NCBI RefSeq assembly: GCF_036417845.1
Contig: NC_089979.1
Location: 51,374,275 to 51,438,274, forward strand
Direction of reading: 5' to 3'
DNA from: Apteryx mantelli
Lineage: Eukaryota > Chordata > Aves > Apterygiformes > Apterygidae
Length of the DNA: 64,000 bases
Of this stretch, positions 36,401 through 51,400 are shown piece by piece. Below the pieces are notes generated by a model. The model had not been told where the DNA came from. It did no database searches and saw only the letters and a program-made list of their open reading frames with translations. Position 1 is the first letter of the stretch. The number at the start of each line of letters is the position of its first letter. Both the position numbers and the translations under genes were made by a program.

Positions 36401-39400
36401 TGGGACGTGCCCAGAATGGGACTGGACTGCAGCTCTGCATAGGCTTCACTGGTTCCCCTCAACAGGACAAACTGGCGCATGACATGGACATGAGACAATT
36501 CCCCAGCAGCATCAAACATGCCTGTCTAAGCACTCCCTCCTTCTCATCACCTCTTCAAGAGGTGTATCAATAATACCAGCCACCTCCACAGCACTTCAAC
36601 ACTCACAGTATTACACAAGCTATAGTCCCTGAAAAGGCTCTCAAAAGTTGGATGAAGGACAGCTGAGTTAAAAGGAATCTGTGCAAGATTAAAGTGATAC
36701 TGCTTAAAAAGTTGGGATTAACTATCACGTCCATGTCCTCTTTGCAAAAGGATCTGCTCTTTCTGTACCATTGTGCAGGTATGAGGACTTTACTAGATAC
36801 GTCATTAATTCTGGAAACCATCCTGGAAATTGTTGTCTCACTCATTGCTCATTTGAGAACTGCGGGTCTTCTGCAGCTCTTCCCTCTGAAGTGAGGATGT
36901 AGCCACAAGGATCCAAATGTTTACAGTGTCCAGGCTGGGCTTTGGTAACTCACCCTATTTTAGACTAAGGGCAGGTGGGAAACTAACTTGTATGCTGGGC
37001 AGCAGCATGTACCCCAGCAAGAGGCACCATGGAGAACATACCACAGTGCTGCTGTGCACCACTTATTGGCCTTGTAGTTTGTTTTGTTATCAGTTAAATT
37101 TCTGATTTACAAATGCAAAGCTTTCTGTAGCTTGGAATTGTTGCATCAAACCACTGTTCTGTTAATGGGCAACTAAGATAACGGGCTCTCCCCACAACCC
37201 TGGACACCAAGCAGTTGACAAAATATGCCTTTTCAAGTCAGAGGTAAGGGGTTTCCTGTTTAAGCCACTTAGCCAGGAGTCGGCCCTGGAAGAGATTAGG
37301 CTGAGCCTGACTGCTTTCAAGGGGCATTGAAAAATTCATCAATTTGCATTGATAATTTCTGTTATCAGTGAAGACGTGGAATTAAAATAGCAAAACAAAT
37401 CAAACATACCCTAGGAAATAGAGGCTTTAAAGCAATGAAACATCCAGCATCCTCTTTATAATTTACTTCTCTGTAAATTTTAGTTACTGCATTTATCACC
37501 CAGATCTGAGAGCACTGGAGAAATATCTTAGTATAGGCATTCAATTCTTGTTACCCCTTGTACAGTTGAATCTGACACTCACTATGGCAGGCAAAAAAGC
37601 AGGTTCTAAAGCAGTGTAATGAAGCAATCAGCAACAAATGCTGATGTGATGAAGGAAAGTAAATACTGCACTCTAAGATTATTATGGACGCAAGCTTCAA
37701 TAATATTTTCGGCATTGTCACAGTCTGACATCCCCAGCAGTATGTATCATAAATTAAAATGTGTTTTATTTATTTTCTTAATGCGAGACATGTTATGAGC
37801 ATGTGGGTTCTTAAATGGATTTCCCCAGGTGGATGTTTTCTGAGCAATACTGAAGGTAGGACAGAGGCAGAGGCTTTTTTTTACTGGACAGTGATTGCAG
37901 AAGATCAGGTCCCCTCCCTTTTAGCATATTTCAGAGATCATAAAACACCATATAACTCTAAGGTACTTTCAAGGAATGATGACAGAGGTGAAGGAAGAGG
38001 TGGGCAAATAGACTGAGGAGTCCAGGCCAGATACGTGGTCTCATCAGGTGCTGCTTACAGAGGAGACTGGCAGCTTCTGTATGTGCTGCCCACAGGGAGG
38101 AGAGACTGTGGGGATACGAAAGGAGGTTGCAGAGAAAGAAGTGCAGAGGTGGCTGAGAGAACTGGCTCTCGTCTGAGTCCCAACTGTGCTGGAATGGTCT
38201 GCAGCAAAAGATTAATAAAAGCTGTGTTGTGTCAAGAAAACAGGATATGAGCAAGAAACAAATGCGATGCTCTGGGCCTTCTCTCAGTTGCAGTGCCCGT
38301 CTGCCTCCCACTGAAGAGTGGGTTTTGCTCTAGGAGAGCCTCTGTGGCTGCTCACATGTCCCGGCTCCCATCTGCTGCCCTGCTCAGAGTTTCCAAGATG
38401 CTTGCCAGTCCCAAAGATGCTGCTTCAGCTCTTTGCCTGTTTCAGCTGAAGCCAAAAAGTGAAGAAAAGAGGGAATCACATGGCTGAAAGGGATTTTAAA
38501 TCTCTGACATTTGCTTCTTTCTTTCATGCCCCCATCTGCCTTCCTTGTAGTCTGTAAAATGTTGGCCTCTGCAGCCGGAGCTTGCTGGGGTACCAGGAAA
38601 GGCAATTGTGCTGGTGAAAATGAGAAAACAAGGAAGAAAGTGTGAGAGAAGGCAAGAGGGAAGCTTAGTAGGGGGGGCTGAGTTTTCCCCTCCTAAAAAA
38701 AGTGGCACTTTGCGCTGCCAATTACTTGATTTAACTGAGTGCTGTCTTGCCACAAGGTGTTTTCAGTGAAAAAGATTCGCAGCCCCAAACTTCCTTTTCT
38801 TACAGCAGGACTCATCTCTGTTTATCACAGTGCTAATGGTCCCCACGCCTAAAGCATGCAACTGACTCTCCGTCTCTTCTGCTGACCCCATTCAACTTTG
38901 TGGGGACACACAGTAGAGCAGGTCTTAGAGCCCAGCTGTCTGTCTGGTCAGGGACAAAATCTTTGGGCCAAGGAGTTGTTATCAGATTCTTTCTGGCCCA
39001 GTAAATATTTGATTTAGGGGGGGCAACTGGAAGCCGGGGATGAGACCTGGCCCACCAACTGTTTTTTTCTGGTCCCTTCAGTCTGACCAGGGTGATCATG
39101 TGGTCACTCTAGTCTAAAAGAGCCAAATGGTGTATTTTGGAAATGTGTTATTGTTTTCAAAAATGTAACTAGCTAAAACCATCCACTGAATTCAACCAAA
39201 TATTTGGTCAGAATTCCCATTCTGAGACACTCCAACACCTCCTGCTTGAACTGTCCCCCTTCTTAAACCTGAAGCTGTTACAGCTCCCAGGATGGGATCA
39301 CACAGTTCTACTCAAAGTGTTTGGCCTCAGCTCAGCTAGACTAACTGTTGTTAGCTTTGCAAGCCTGACTTGTATTTGGGACCTGTCATTTGATTCCCTC

Positions 39401-42400
39401 CAGAAATTACGTTAATAACCAAACAGTATTCTTAAAATCACTTATTGTTTGTTGGGAACACAAGAATTTTAGAAAACAAAAAACAGACCATAAAGCAATA
39501 AACAAGTTATGCCCATATCCAGGTCACTGGGTGTGTTTTTACCTTCTGCATGGGGAACCTCAGTATGTTTAAGCTTCCTATAGTTAGTTCATCCTTCCCT
39601 ACCTCTCCACAGAAGACCTCCAATCTGGATAGCACAGTTCCTTTGCTTAGCAAACCTTCTCTTCCAATTTCCTTCAGGGAAAGAGTCTTTCAAAATGTCT
39701 CTGGTTTTTGTTTGTAGCCCTTTGATCTGGTAACTCATTACTTGGGCAAAACAGCTTTCAGCTGGTTGGAGACAGGAAATAGGTTTCATGAAGCTATTAG
39801 CTTTTGCCATTGTCTTTTAAGCATGCGTAGAGGTTTTTTTTAATGTAGGAACCGTTGTGGTTGCTTTTCTGCTTTGTTTCAGCAGTTCCTATTTAATTAG
39901 GGCAGTTTAATTTGACAGGAAAGTTTAGTAACTCACTGTAGCCATAGAGTAACTTGACTCCACTGATCAGTTTACACACTGTATTTACTCAAATAGTCCA
40001 AAATAAATATGCAATTCTTTGATTGTTACGTAACAGTTTCACATCTGTGACTTTGCTGACATTCAAGACCTGTTTGCTTTTCAAAGTTGTAGGGAGGAAG
40101 GGTGAATATGAATTTCTGAGAGTAGCCATAGACAGTCCCAGTGGGTTAGTTCAGTTATGTCAGAGTTCAAGTTTTCGTGAGGGTATTATAAGCATGAAAT
40201 AGCACCACAGATTAATAGTTTGATTGGCATTTCTCATTAGAAAAGATTCAGTTGCAAAGCACTGGTCATTCGTAATTTCCCTTGCTGGATATCTGTCTGT
40301 GTGGAAAATTTCAGGCAAAACTTTGGAGCTGTTTCAGAGGAACAAGGCTGAGGGAAAGCACGTATTTTGCCCACATTAATAACAGTTCTAGAAACCATTT
40401 ACTTGAAATACCACTGTCTTGTGGAGCAGGGGCTTGAGATTGGGAATAGGCAGGGAAGGAGTGAGGAGAGAAGACCTTGGGTGCTGAGGACATGAGGTGC
40501 GCATCATCCTCATGCGATGGCATTCCCTGTCCTCACATGGGCTGTGGTGAGCCAGAAGACTTGCCCTGCAATGCCTGCCCTCAGCTCCCAGGTGCCCCGA
40601 GGGCAGGCCTGGGCGCAGAGCAAAGACTTTCCCTTGCTTGTTCTTTCAGGGACGCTGCACGCTGCACCATCTTCCAGCCCCGGCTCTTGAGGAGAAGGGA
40701 CAGACCCACTTGTCCCAGGGAGGGAGGTCAGGGTCTGTCTGGCCAAAGAAGCTGGGACCAAGATGGGGAGGGTTGGAGAGGATAGATCCAAAGGGACAGG
40801 CAGAAGAGAGACCAAAGGGAGACCCAAGCCGTGTGAATCTTGTCCCTGTCCTCAAGTGTCAGTGGCACCCTCTGGCAAAGAGAAGATCTCCTCCTGCACA
40901 CTGCCATCCCAGGCAGAAGATGAGAACCTCCTCTCAACCTCAGTGCCAGAAATTATGGTAATTTTTGAGTGGAGTGCAGTGCACTTAACAAGACAAGCTA
41001 CACATTTGCTATTTTGGTGTTTTCAGCTGGCTTGGAGTCATTAGCCAGCAACACTAAAGTCTTTCCCTCCTCACATGGCTCCTACAGGAGCAGCTGTACA
41101 AGCCAGACTCCTTGCATGTGTCTAGGTCTCCCTTTAGTGGTGATCTATAGCAACTATAACCACCTGGGATTGCTCCTGCCTGCAGGGATCACTTCCTCAG
41201 CAGAAGTAATGGGCTTTCACTGGTGGTCGTGTGTTTGATCTGAGGCACGCTTCCATGGTTAGCTAGCACACTTTTTAGAAGTATCATACTTACTCTTCTT
41301 CAGGCCAGCAATCAGCAGGTGAGAGGCAGGACCTGACAGGACATGAGGCTCTGGCCAAAGAAGAGTAGATGACCAGTAGGCTTTGGATCAGGAAAAGGTT
41401 GCCCTTCACTAGGTGGAGGAGCTTGGCAGGGTTGGGGGTATGGCTGTATATGGGAAGAGACATGGAGGAGCTCAGAGCTGTGAAGGGAGCAGAGCTTCTA
41501 GTGTAAAGGGAGAAGATGAACTAAAAGCAAAATTTTTCTTGCTTCTTGTCCCTCACTAAAAAAGCCTCAGGAGAAAAATGTTTGCAGAGACAGAGCCAAG
41601 TTCAAAGATTTATGGGGCAAGGCTGTGTACTACAGTTATGAACGATTCGGTAGCTAGTCACTACAGAATTGCTGTGAGCCAGATTCTGAAAAGCCTCAAA
41701 ACTTGCTTATGTTTTATGGTGAGTACAGCATCTGCCCTCTCCCCTTACTGTGCCCATTCTTTGCTTTTTCACAGGAGGGAGGCACTGCCCTTTTAGCAGC
41801 TTGTCAGTACGGGCATGCAAAAGTAGTGGAAACCCTGTTGAAGCACGGTGCCAACATTCACGATCAACTTTATGTGAGTTTATTTGACATAGATACTGAC
41901 AACACTGGTGATGGAACAAATGTGCTGTTCGTTGGAAAACAGCAGATACTCCAGTGCCAGTACAGTAAAGCATTTGCCAAAAACTGTGGTTTTATAGTAT
42001 TCTACTTTTCTAAGATGTGATTTTTGTTAACTGTCTGCTCTTCATGATCCTGGGAGAAGTGGCACAAAATCAGAAAAGAGGGTTTAGCTGCCTTTTAGTT
42101 CATTATCTGTATGAAGGAAATGTTCCAAATTTGGACCAGATCTGTGCTATCCCTTACCCTTGCACAAAAGGTCATGTCCTGTTTTACCATGTCAGGATAG
42201 CATTACAGGCAGAAGAATGAATAACTATAAAGCCACTGAGGTATTAGAGAATCTGTTAGTTTTCTGGACTAGCTGCCAAAAAGAGTAGAAAAGTTATGTT
42301 GTCTTTAAAATCTTTTTAAAAGTATCCCATTAAAATGATGTTGTTGGCTATTTGTGCATCTCTATCGTGTCTGTGCTTTGAGGAAAGAATGGTTAAAATG

Positions 42401-45400
42401 ACTGCGTCGACATTGTTTAGTTGACTTTTCAGAAAGCTGGACTGAGCTGATCAAGCACTGGATTTAATTTACTTCAGTAGAGACACAAATAAGCTGAGCT
42501 AAAATAAAACCAAAAAGCATGGCAGATTTTGTCTCCACTCCCCACCACTCTTCCCACCCCAGGGCACTTCAGATTTGAGAGGGATTTGTTCCTCACAGAC
42601 CCCTGAGGGTTTTCAGCCATTTTCACGAGGGGCAAACATGCAGGGTGTTGTGGGGCAGCGCGGAGCGTTCCCAGTTCCTGCGAGGGCCTGTGGGAGCCAA
42701 GGGCTGGCAGCTCTGCAGAAACCACCAGCACACAAGGGGCTGTGCATGGGGTGCACAGGGAGTCCCCCGCTCCGAGCTGCGCCCGCCCCGCGGTTATCAA
42801 GAAGGGTGTTGCATGGTTGCAGCTGCTGCACAAATAGTGATTATCTTTCTAATGGGCTGGGATTCGTAACGCTTATCATGCCCTCTATGGTAATCCCAGG
42901 GTTTTCCACTCGCTTTAAAAATAGCAATGCTGCCACACCTGGAGACACCCACTCAGAAGTAAAGGCAATGAAATATCTTCCTTGTGGTGTCTCCTGGAAA
43001 TGAGCAATATTTGCAATGGGATTTAGTGATGTGTTTTTATTGCTTACAGCCATTAAGCAAAACCATTCAGAAACAGCCGTTTCATAAAATAAGAACACAT
43101 TCTCTTGAAAAGGAGCATTAGCCTGAGTCCTTTTGTGGGACATTGCCAAGCTGAATTTGCAGAGTGGTATCTATCTGGCTGGCAGTTTCCTTGGCAGGCT
43201 GCCATATGAGAGGGATTTCAAACACACACTTGGGCAGTCCTCCCCAAACCATCAAGATAGATATTTTAATCTTAAATTGACTAAGGTGAGGGATAGAGGA
43301 GAAGAGAATACCCTAGCTAAAGAGTATTTCTTGCAGAAAGGTTTTATTACAGTTTTCTTATGACAGCATCAATTCAAATGAAGTATAAAAACCTAATAAT
43401 TAATTTTAAAAATGGTTAGACGATAGGTAAAGCAAGGTTCTCCATATCGACTGATGCTCTAAAAAAGAGCTCTTTTAATATTCCAGAACCTTTTTCCCTT
43501 TCTAAATGGAAGCATTCCTGCTATGCCTGTCTCTGGAGGAAGTCTGCAAAAGACCAGATACCATCACCCTATTTTATGCACCTGCACAGCAGTCAGAGAA
43601 AACAACCCCTCAGAGAGCCTGGAGGTATTAATTTGTAGTACCAGCAGACACCTCGCTTGTTTACCAGGACATTTGTCTTGAAATCAAGGTCAAACATTTT
43701 AAGGTCGGATGCTGGGCACTGTATTCAGCTCATGCTTCACCAGGCATGTGCTGAGTTTTGCAGGATGAAAAGTGTCCAAGTAGTATCTCTAAGCAGACAG
43801 CAGCATTCAGTCCCAAAGTAGGGACATGCCAACAGTGTCAACAAGGGGCTTCCACTAAAATACCCTGTATATAAGCATGAGCATGAGGTGCCTGGAAGAT
43901 AGGTACCCGCACATCTGAGAGACAGCAGAGGGTCTGTGTTCATTCATGTCTCTAAACCAAAAGAGTCTCAGCTCCCAGGAAAACTTTCCCTGTGCTGAGC
44001 ACTCTGCGTGTAGGGTGGGTAAATGCATGTCCCAGCCTCAATACAGGTTTCCACCTCTAATTGGGTAGATGGATTCTAATGCCGTTTGGATTTTTTTTTT
44101 TTATCAAAAAATTCAATGCTTATGACTTCATAATTGTTTCTAGGGAAGAAGCTTCCGTGAAGCCAAATGTTAAGGATTTTCTAACACGGAAAACATCTGC
44201 ACATGAAAGACATGTTGAGAAAAAAAAAATCCCAGATTTCTTAATTTCTTTCACAAGCTTTTTGAGGGAACTGCTAGTTTCTGATAGGGCTGCAAGATAC
44301 TCTGTCTTGAATATCCTACTGTTACATGCCTATATTACAGGTCCAGTCTCTTTTGCAAGATGTGCCAGAGCAGTGGTGTGGTAGTTGCTGGCAGACTTTA
44401 ACACTGTAGTCCCCAGTTTTGCAAAGTACTTGAGCATTTTTTTACCGTGTGTATCTCTGAAGCAGAACACTTCTGTGTGAACATGAGGAACCTAAATGAA
44501 CCTTTCAGCTGAACCTAAATGAATGTATTTTGCTATATAGGAATGGATTCCTTGTTATGTGGACCAGTGCTGTGATGAATTAGAGCATTAGTATTCTAGA
44601 CCAAGGATTTAATGCTCAGTTTGATATATGATGGGAGCTAGCGCTTGTGCATGTTGAATGAAAATGTTACCATAGTCTGTCATGAACTAGACTTTGGATG
44701 TTAGCAATTATTTTTTGAGCTCAGTTGTATATGTGCTGCTACACTGCACATTAGCATCAGAAGTAGAAGTTGATTCTGCCTGGTTTGGTTTTGTGCAAAA
44801 CACTGGCATCATTTTAACATATTATAAGCTGGATGTGTTTGTACTCAGGATGGAGCTTCTGCAACTTTCTTGGCAGCACAAGGAGGCTATCTGGATGTCA
44901 TCCGATTGCTGCTGTCTTCAGGAGCAAAAGTCAACCAGCCACGGCAGGTAATGTTCAACACTGCCAGAGCAGAGCTGGGGTCAAATTAACAATCTCTTAC
45001 TAAAAATTAACGCTGGGATTTTCATGGGGCATCAGATTCCCAAGGTGGATGGTGGCTGTGCCTGCATTCATGTTTGAGCTCAGATCAGTAGTGTGGTTTT
45101 GAAGGGAGTTACCCAGTCCTTTCTGCTTGCATGCAAATTAGATCCCTTATAGAGGAAATGAAACTGGAAGCCCCGGTCCAGGTGTGCACCAATTGCACTT
45201 CACACCCAAAAGAGGATCAGACCTCTGACAGGTCCTTTGGACAGCTTTGAACCACATGCATGGTGGACATGTTTGGGCCGCAGGACCAGGCTAAATCAAA
45301 ATAAAACCCTCAGGCTGTATATAATGTTGATGTGGGGACCTTGCACTAGCCCTCCCAACTACTGATCTACTCCTGTTGTGCCAGCTTATCTGCGAATGTG

Positions 45401-48400
45401 CACACAGCCCATAAGGTCCTGGGGTTCTTCTGAAAATCCTATCTGGAAACTCCCGTGAGAGACAGTGCCAAATTCAGTACACTGAAATCAACAGTATCAG
45501 CTTCAGTATCAAAGTTAATCTTTGATGAAACCTTTTATTTTTTTACTTTTAGTTTTACTTTATATCATCCACGTGCACTCTGAAACTCAGGCATAAGTTG
45601 TACCTTCATCTCTGCAAGTACCTGCTATATGTGAAAAGTTTTGCTATCCCTGTTTGCAGTTAGTTACTCTAGTGGGCTTGATCCTGCAAACACATAAGAC
45701 AAGAGGCAACTGTAAGCACAAAATCAGCTCCTCTATACGTAGTGGGGCTGCTGTTTGAACATTAAATGATATGTATGAGCTGGATTTGGGGATGATTCAG
45801 AGGTCCCTGCACCAAGGGCTAGATCCCGCTTGTGTTACTGTATGCTGGTGATGGATTAGGATAAAAGAGACTTGCTGTATTTTAAAATAAGTAAGGGATA
45901 CATAAGCATACATGGTCTACAGAGACACATATAAAAGCTTTCTTGGTTTCCAAAAGAGGGATCATTAGCTGTTTGGCTGTTCTTGAATCTAAACTCAGTG
46001 CTTAAACAGCACATTTAGATGCTGCTTTGAGTAGGCAGATGTGGGAGCTGCACATCTAACTTAAAAACTCTTGGCACTTAGAAATGTCTAGTTAGACATG
46101 GGGCTTCCCAGGAACCTTTGCTTGCCTTGAGAGAGCCTCTGCTCTGGGCTGCTGAAACCCTGCAGGCAAGGTCACTGCCGTGAGTCCTCACCGCACGTTT
46201 TAAATTGAGGGGATATGGTCTTGTTCTTGCAGTCAGCCACCTATGTCTACCAGATGGCTGTGATCACTGATTGCAGCAGGTAAGAAATCAGGAGGCAGGA
46301 AAAATGTGAATCAAATAAAATGTGAGAGCTCTAATAACAGAGGACAATATGGTGTGTGACTAACTTCAGTTATTTTCAGTGTTTTCTTTCCTCCACCCCG
46401 AAGAGCCTGACAAATCAAAGCTAGGCAGCAGAGATGGATCTGTATGACTGCAGTGGTTTCTTTAGGTCTGTGTAGTTTCTCTGCTGCTCCTTTGGTTTAA
46501 GGAAACTGTATTAGGGATTCGCGTGCCCCAACTAAAGCCATCGTCCCGCTGCATCTTCCCCCGCCTGTCCATCACCAGAGTTGTGCTGGCAGGAAGGGAG
46601 GTTGGCAGCTACTCCCTGGACTGATGCTTCACTTGCTTGTAGCCTGCCTCCACACTGTCTCCCTGATTTTGCCTAGATGAAGATATAGAAGTGCTATTAA
46701 GAGCTGTTAATTAATATAGTCTAAAAAACAATATAGGAGGATAGGCCAGTGTATGCTTTAATGTCTTTTGAATAGGTCAAAATAAGGCTGGGGGAACTTT
46801 AGGTTTAACTCAACCAGTTTAGCACGTGTCACTGTAAAAACTGCATTCTGTACACTAACCATTTAAAATGCTGTAATTATAATGTACCAGCCAACTCTAA
46901 CAATATTTTTTAGATCTCTAATACAATTTCTGTAATATAGTGTTTCATTTCATAATGCATTTTTAAATCTTAGCTGAGGCAAAGACTCTACATTGTGTGT
47001 GTGCTCTTTCTGGCTCTCTTTCATCTCCAGTAGTCTGGGCTTAGTTTGTGTCAGGGAACCACCAATCTCTGCTAAGATTATGCCTGGATAAGTCAGTGGT
47101 ATTTATATGTGAATGTTGTATTTGGGCTCACTGTATTCTGAAACAATTCCTAAACAAATGGAACATTTTAACCCATTTAACTAGTGAAGTAATGGTTGGA
47201 TGAACTTCAGTCTCTTACTGACAAACAAATTCATACTTTGTTCAAAGGTGGGATGTTGGTCATAAGGAATGTAAGCCTCGATGGCAGTTTCCATGCCAGG
47301 TGACTCTGTTGCTGTCAGTCACAAACCACGCTGCTGTTACTGCTGTAGAAATTTTTTCTAAGCAATGTTACTTTGAATACAGGCTGACCATAGCTTCAGA
47401 GCACCTGATATGAATTCATGCTTCTCTTCCCTCATAGCTGTCCAGGTCTTCTCTCCATTTTGTTCTCGTGAATTTGGGGGCTTAATTCATTTGCCTGACT
47501 GTGTACATCTACCCTGTATGTCTCCACCTGCTGCTCCAGTAGGGTACTAGGTCCCCTTCGGTCTTGTGTCCTATCTCCCAGACCCGTGGGGCTGCTTCTG
47601 ATACCTGAAAGCATCTCAGATGGCACCAGTTGCCTGTGTGCAGGCCCTTTATCACAGCTGCCACAATTTTGAATAGTGAAGCCTTCCGGTGAGTTTCTTC
47701 CCTGGCAATGTCATTTCTCTTGGTATTTAACCTTCTTCCATTCTTTCTGACACAGCCACAGGCCTCCACGGAGCTGTACTGGCATCCTTTTGTCATCATT
47801 TCATCTAGACAGAGCTCTGGGCAGTGTCTGAAGCCTGGTGCAGTCTGTGCTGCTTTGCTTCTCTAACTCAAAAGCAAAGCAAGAAGATCATTTGCCAATG
47901 AATTTTACGCTGTTTTGGCAGCCTGTGTCGCAGGAGGCTTTAGTCTGAATGGCTAGGCAGATTCAAAATAATCTGAAAATTAATGTTTTTCTCTTTACGT
48001 ATGATATGCACTGACACGTATATGTAAGCCAGTAAACCTACAGAGATTGTAGAGTTCAGTCAAGCATGCAATCTCTTACTAGCAAGATTTCAGCTGGTGC
48101 ACTGGTGCTAGTGGGCTGATGGGCAGCACAGCAGAGGAACGGACACCCAGCAGCCTGAGAGCAGGGGTTCTCCGTCCCTCAAAGACCTTAGTGGGAATTC
48201 AAGGGGCATCTCAGTTCCTGCCTTAATTTGGCCCTTTCCAAGCCAGCAGAAAATATTATGAGATCCAAAGCCACAAAGCAGTGTCTTTAGTTAACAGGTA
48301 AGAGAAGGAACAGCATCAGTCTTGTTGAGGGTATGTTTGGGACTGTTGGACAAAATGAGACATAGTTCATATCTATTAGCTTGCAAAAAATAAGGAAATA

Positions 48401-51400
48401 AACATAGTTTAAGAACATACGGGGTATTTAACATTGTTTATTCTAGGAATGTAATGGTCTGCAGGTCTGCTGGCTGGGCAGAAGGACAGGAAAAAGAAAG
48501 TACTTCTTGAACTCTTCTGATCGTTGGACAGCCAGAGGCTGTTTCGTCCCCTGGGCTTATTTTCTTTCTGGCTTGTCTCTGTGCCCTAACAGTTGTTTAT
48601 ATGGCCTCTTAGTACAATGTAGCATCTCTTTTGCATTATACACCAACATTAAAATGGACAGAAATCTCATCTACTCCATACAAATATTACATACTGTTGG
48701 ATAAACCTGCCTGATAAATGTTGTTTGTTTAAGGGAGAGAAGCTGACATTAGTCAATGTGAGTCCACCATCATCTTCATCATCTTTCTTCTCTTTAAACT
48801 AAGTTCTCCAAGATGGTCACTCTTTCCCACGATGTTTTGGGGGGGGGGGGGGTTTGACTCTTCTGTAGTTGTGTAGTTGATGGTAATATCAATACTATTA
48901 AGGACAGTTAATGGTAACGGTGATGTTGCTCAACACTAGTATTTCCTTCCTTTCCACTAGTATTTCTTTTCATTCATACCTGATAATAAGGGTTGTGCCT
49001 ATAAAATTCACTGTGGATGAGAGAGAGCTGCTTTTTTTTGCATAAATAGAGCCACAGATTTGCACATTACTAGTTCTTAGTGCAAATTTAATTGTATTGG
49101 TGGGTCTTGGGTATTTTCCAAGTTTTTATAGGCTTTTTCAGTGTCCCTCTTCCTATTTTCTAGAGCCCTCTGGTGGAGGAAGATTCGAAAAATAATCCCA
49201 CTGTCAATTTACTGACAGGGAAAACACTATGTTGGAGAGGGACAGTTTTTGCCGTCACACTACTGTCACGCATTCTGTGTACAAGAGGCCCTTTCAATGT
49301 TATTTTTAAATCACAAAGAAAACTCATTGTATTAACATGATATATGCTGGAATGAGGTCAGTAATTTCAATGAGATCATTTATGGAGAATTGATTCAAGA
49401 GCAGGCAGAGATCCTGTTCTTCACCATTTGTGAAGACTGAACCTCGATGATCTCAGGATGTGCATTTGCTCTTTCTCAGAATCAGAAGAATGGAAACCCA
49501 GAATATATCAAAGGAAGAAATGGCTCATCTGTTTCTTCTGGTGGATTAAATCACTATCCCATAGAAAACAGAGAACTGGCTCAACAGTGGTTTTGGACAG
49601 CTTCAGCAAGTCATATGAATCTTCATTTGGCATTGATGAGAGAGATTCCTTCTTTGAGCAAGGTGGAAATATTTTATTAAAAGCAAAAAGCTGTTTTCTT
49701 TTGAAATTTCTCATTAAGACTCTTTTGAAAGCCTTTTGAAATATATTTCCAATTACTTTTTCCTGTCAAGTCTAAAGGCTGCAGAGGGTGAGCAGAAGAA
49801 CAGGCAAGCAGTGAAGGCAGTAGCAGACAGTCTGCTACTTGAGGCCTCATTTTTGCATTAAAGTCCTTATAGGCAAAGCCTTTTGTTAAAGGCCCATGAA
49901 AATCAATTTGGCACCCCACAGGTGCTGGAGTCCTCTTGTAGTTTTGAGAATCAGGCCATTTAGAAATAAAATTAGGCAAAAGAAACAAAACTAAATTCTA
50001 ACTGCAGCAACAAATGCTTCTAGTGCTTCAACTAACCTTTGCATTTGGGATGGAAATCCATCACAAAGTTTAGCTCATTTTGAATGCATGTATTTTCTGA
50101 CATTTTCTGCTCAAATAATGATTGTATAGGACCTTTTTTTTTCCAAACCAGACTGTCTCCTGGATAATTGCCTTGTTTTCTAGTGGAGGTCTTGAGGCTA
50201 AAATTTGTGAAGTACTCACCACAACTGTAAGGCAGGACATTTTTACCGTATTCCTTAAGAGTGGATAATGTTACTTTACGTTGAAAGTTGCTGATCATCC
50301 TTAGCTTCTATAACCATCTGCCATTTAAAAGGTGCACACCCAGAATTTGCCCATGCATGTCTTGAGCTTTACCTGTATCTTTGTCACGTCTAGCCACCTA
50401 GGGTTCGAACTACATAGGATACCTCTGATCTTTACATTTCAAACTTCCCTATGTACTTTGGGCACAGTTGGGTGAGCAAAAGAGGGCTTTAGGTGTTCAG
50501 CCTGTGATGTACATTTCAGGCCAGCTATGCAAGAGGAAATAGGGAAGGTGCCTCTAACCCCACAACAGGGAAGGTTCGGACTTGATACACTGAGTTCCCA
50601 TGTGCTTTTGGAAGTGCGTTTGCATTTGTCTGTCTCTGATGGCAATAGGGTTTTATCGAGGCATTGAAGTTCATCCATTCCAGCAGGCAGACTCTGGTGG
50701 TATAATACCAGGGGGTAAAGGGTCTCAGGGTGAAACCTTTAGCTGTCTGACTTTGTTTGAAGGATGGGACGGCACCCTTGTGGATTGCATCGCAGATGGG
50801 TCACAGTGAAGTGGTGCGGGTGATGCTGCTCCGGGGAGCTGAGCGAGACGCTGCACGGGATGTGAGTAGTGCTTCTTCTTGTGCTGTGCCTGCACCTTAC
50901 ACTTCCTAGCTCTTTTTGAGGACACAAGGCAATGTGCATGGAGGCCTGGTGTCCCTCGAATTTGTTGTGTTCACCAAGTTATACAGTTCCTCCCAAGCCA
51001 CAGGCTCCCTCTTTCCTTTTGTGTCTGGGACAGCTTCCTGGAAGGCCCTCCTGGAATAAGGGATGGCAATGTCCATATAAAGGAGAGATGGAGATGATAT
51101 ATGGGGTCACTGGGTGATTTCTCCCTGAAGTCTTCACCTGTCGGAGGAACTATCCTCCAGACACTTTAAAAACAGCAGGATACACTGGGGAGGTGCCTCC
51201 TCGAAGACCATGAACCCCCTTGCAGAGGTGTGGGGGAGACCCAGAGTCTCCCTCCAGCCAAGGGGAGTGCTGACAAAGCATTTGTAATGACTGAACTTAT
51301 GTTCCTCTCTCTTTTAAAGGATGGTACAACTGCTTTACTGAAAGCTGCCATTAAAGGATACAACAATGTGATAGAAGAGTTACTGAAATTCTCTCCCACG

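Noticed and set aside
40477..40961. Cluster of overlapping frames on both strands in intron 4
   Set aside because: Locally GC- and purine-rich DNA with few stops. The frames overlap one another and none shows a known motif.
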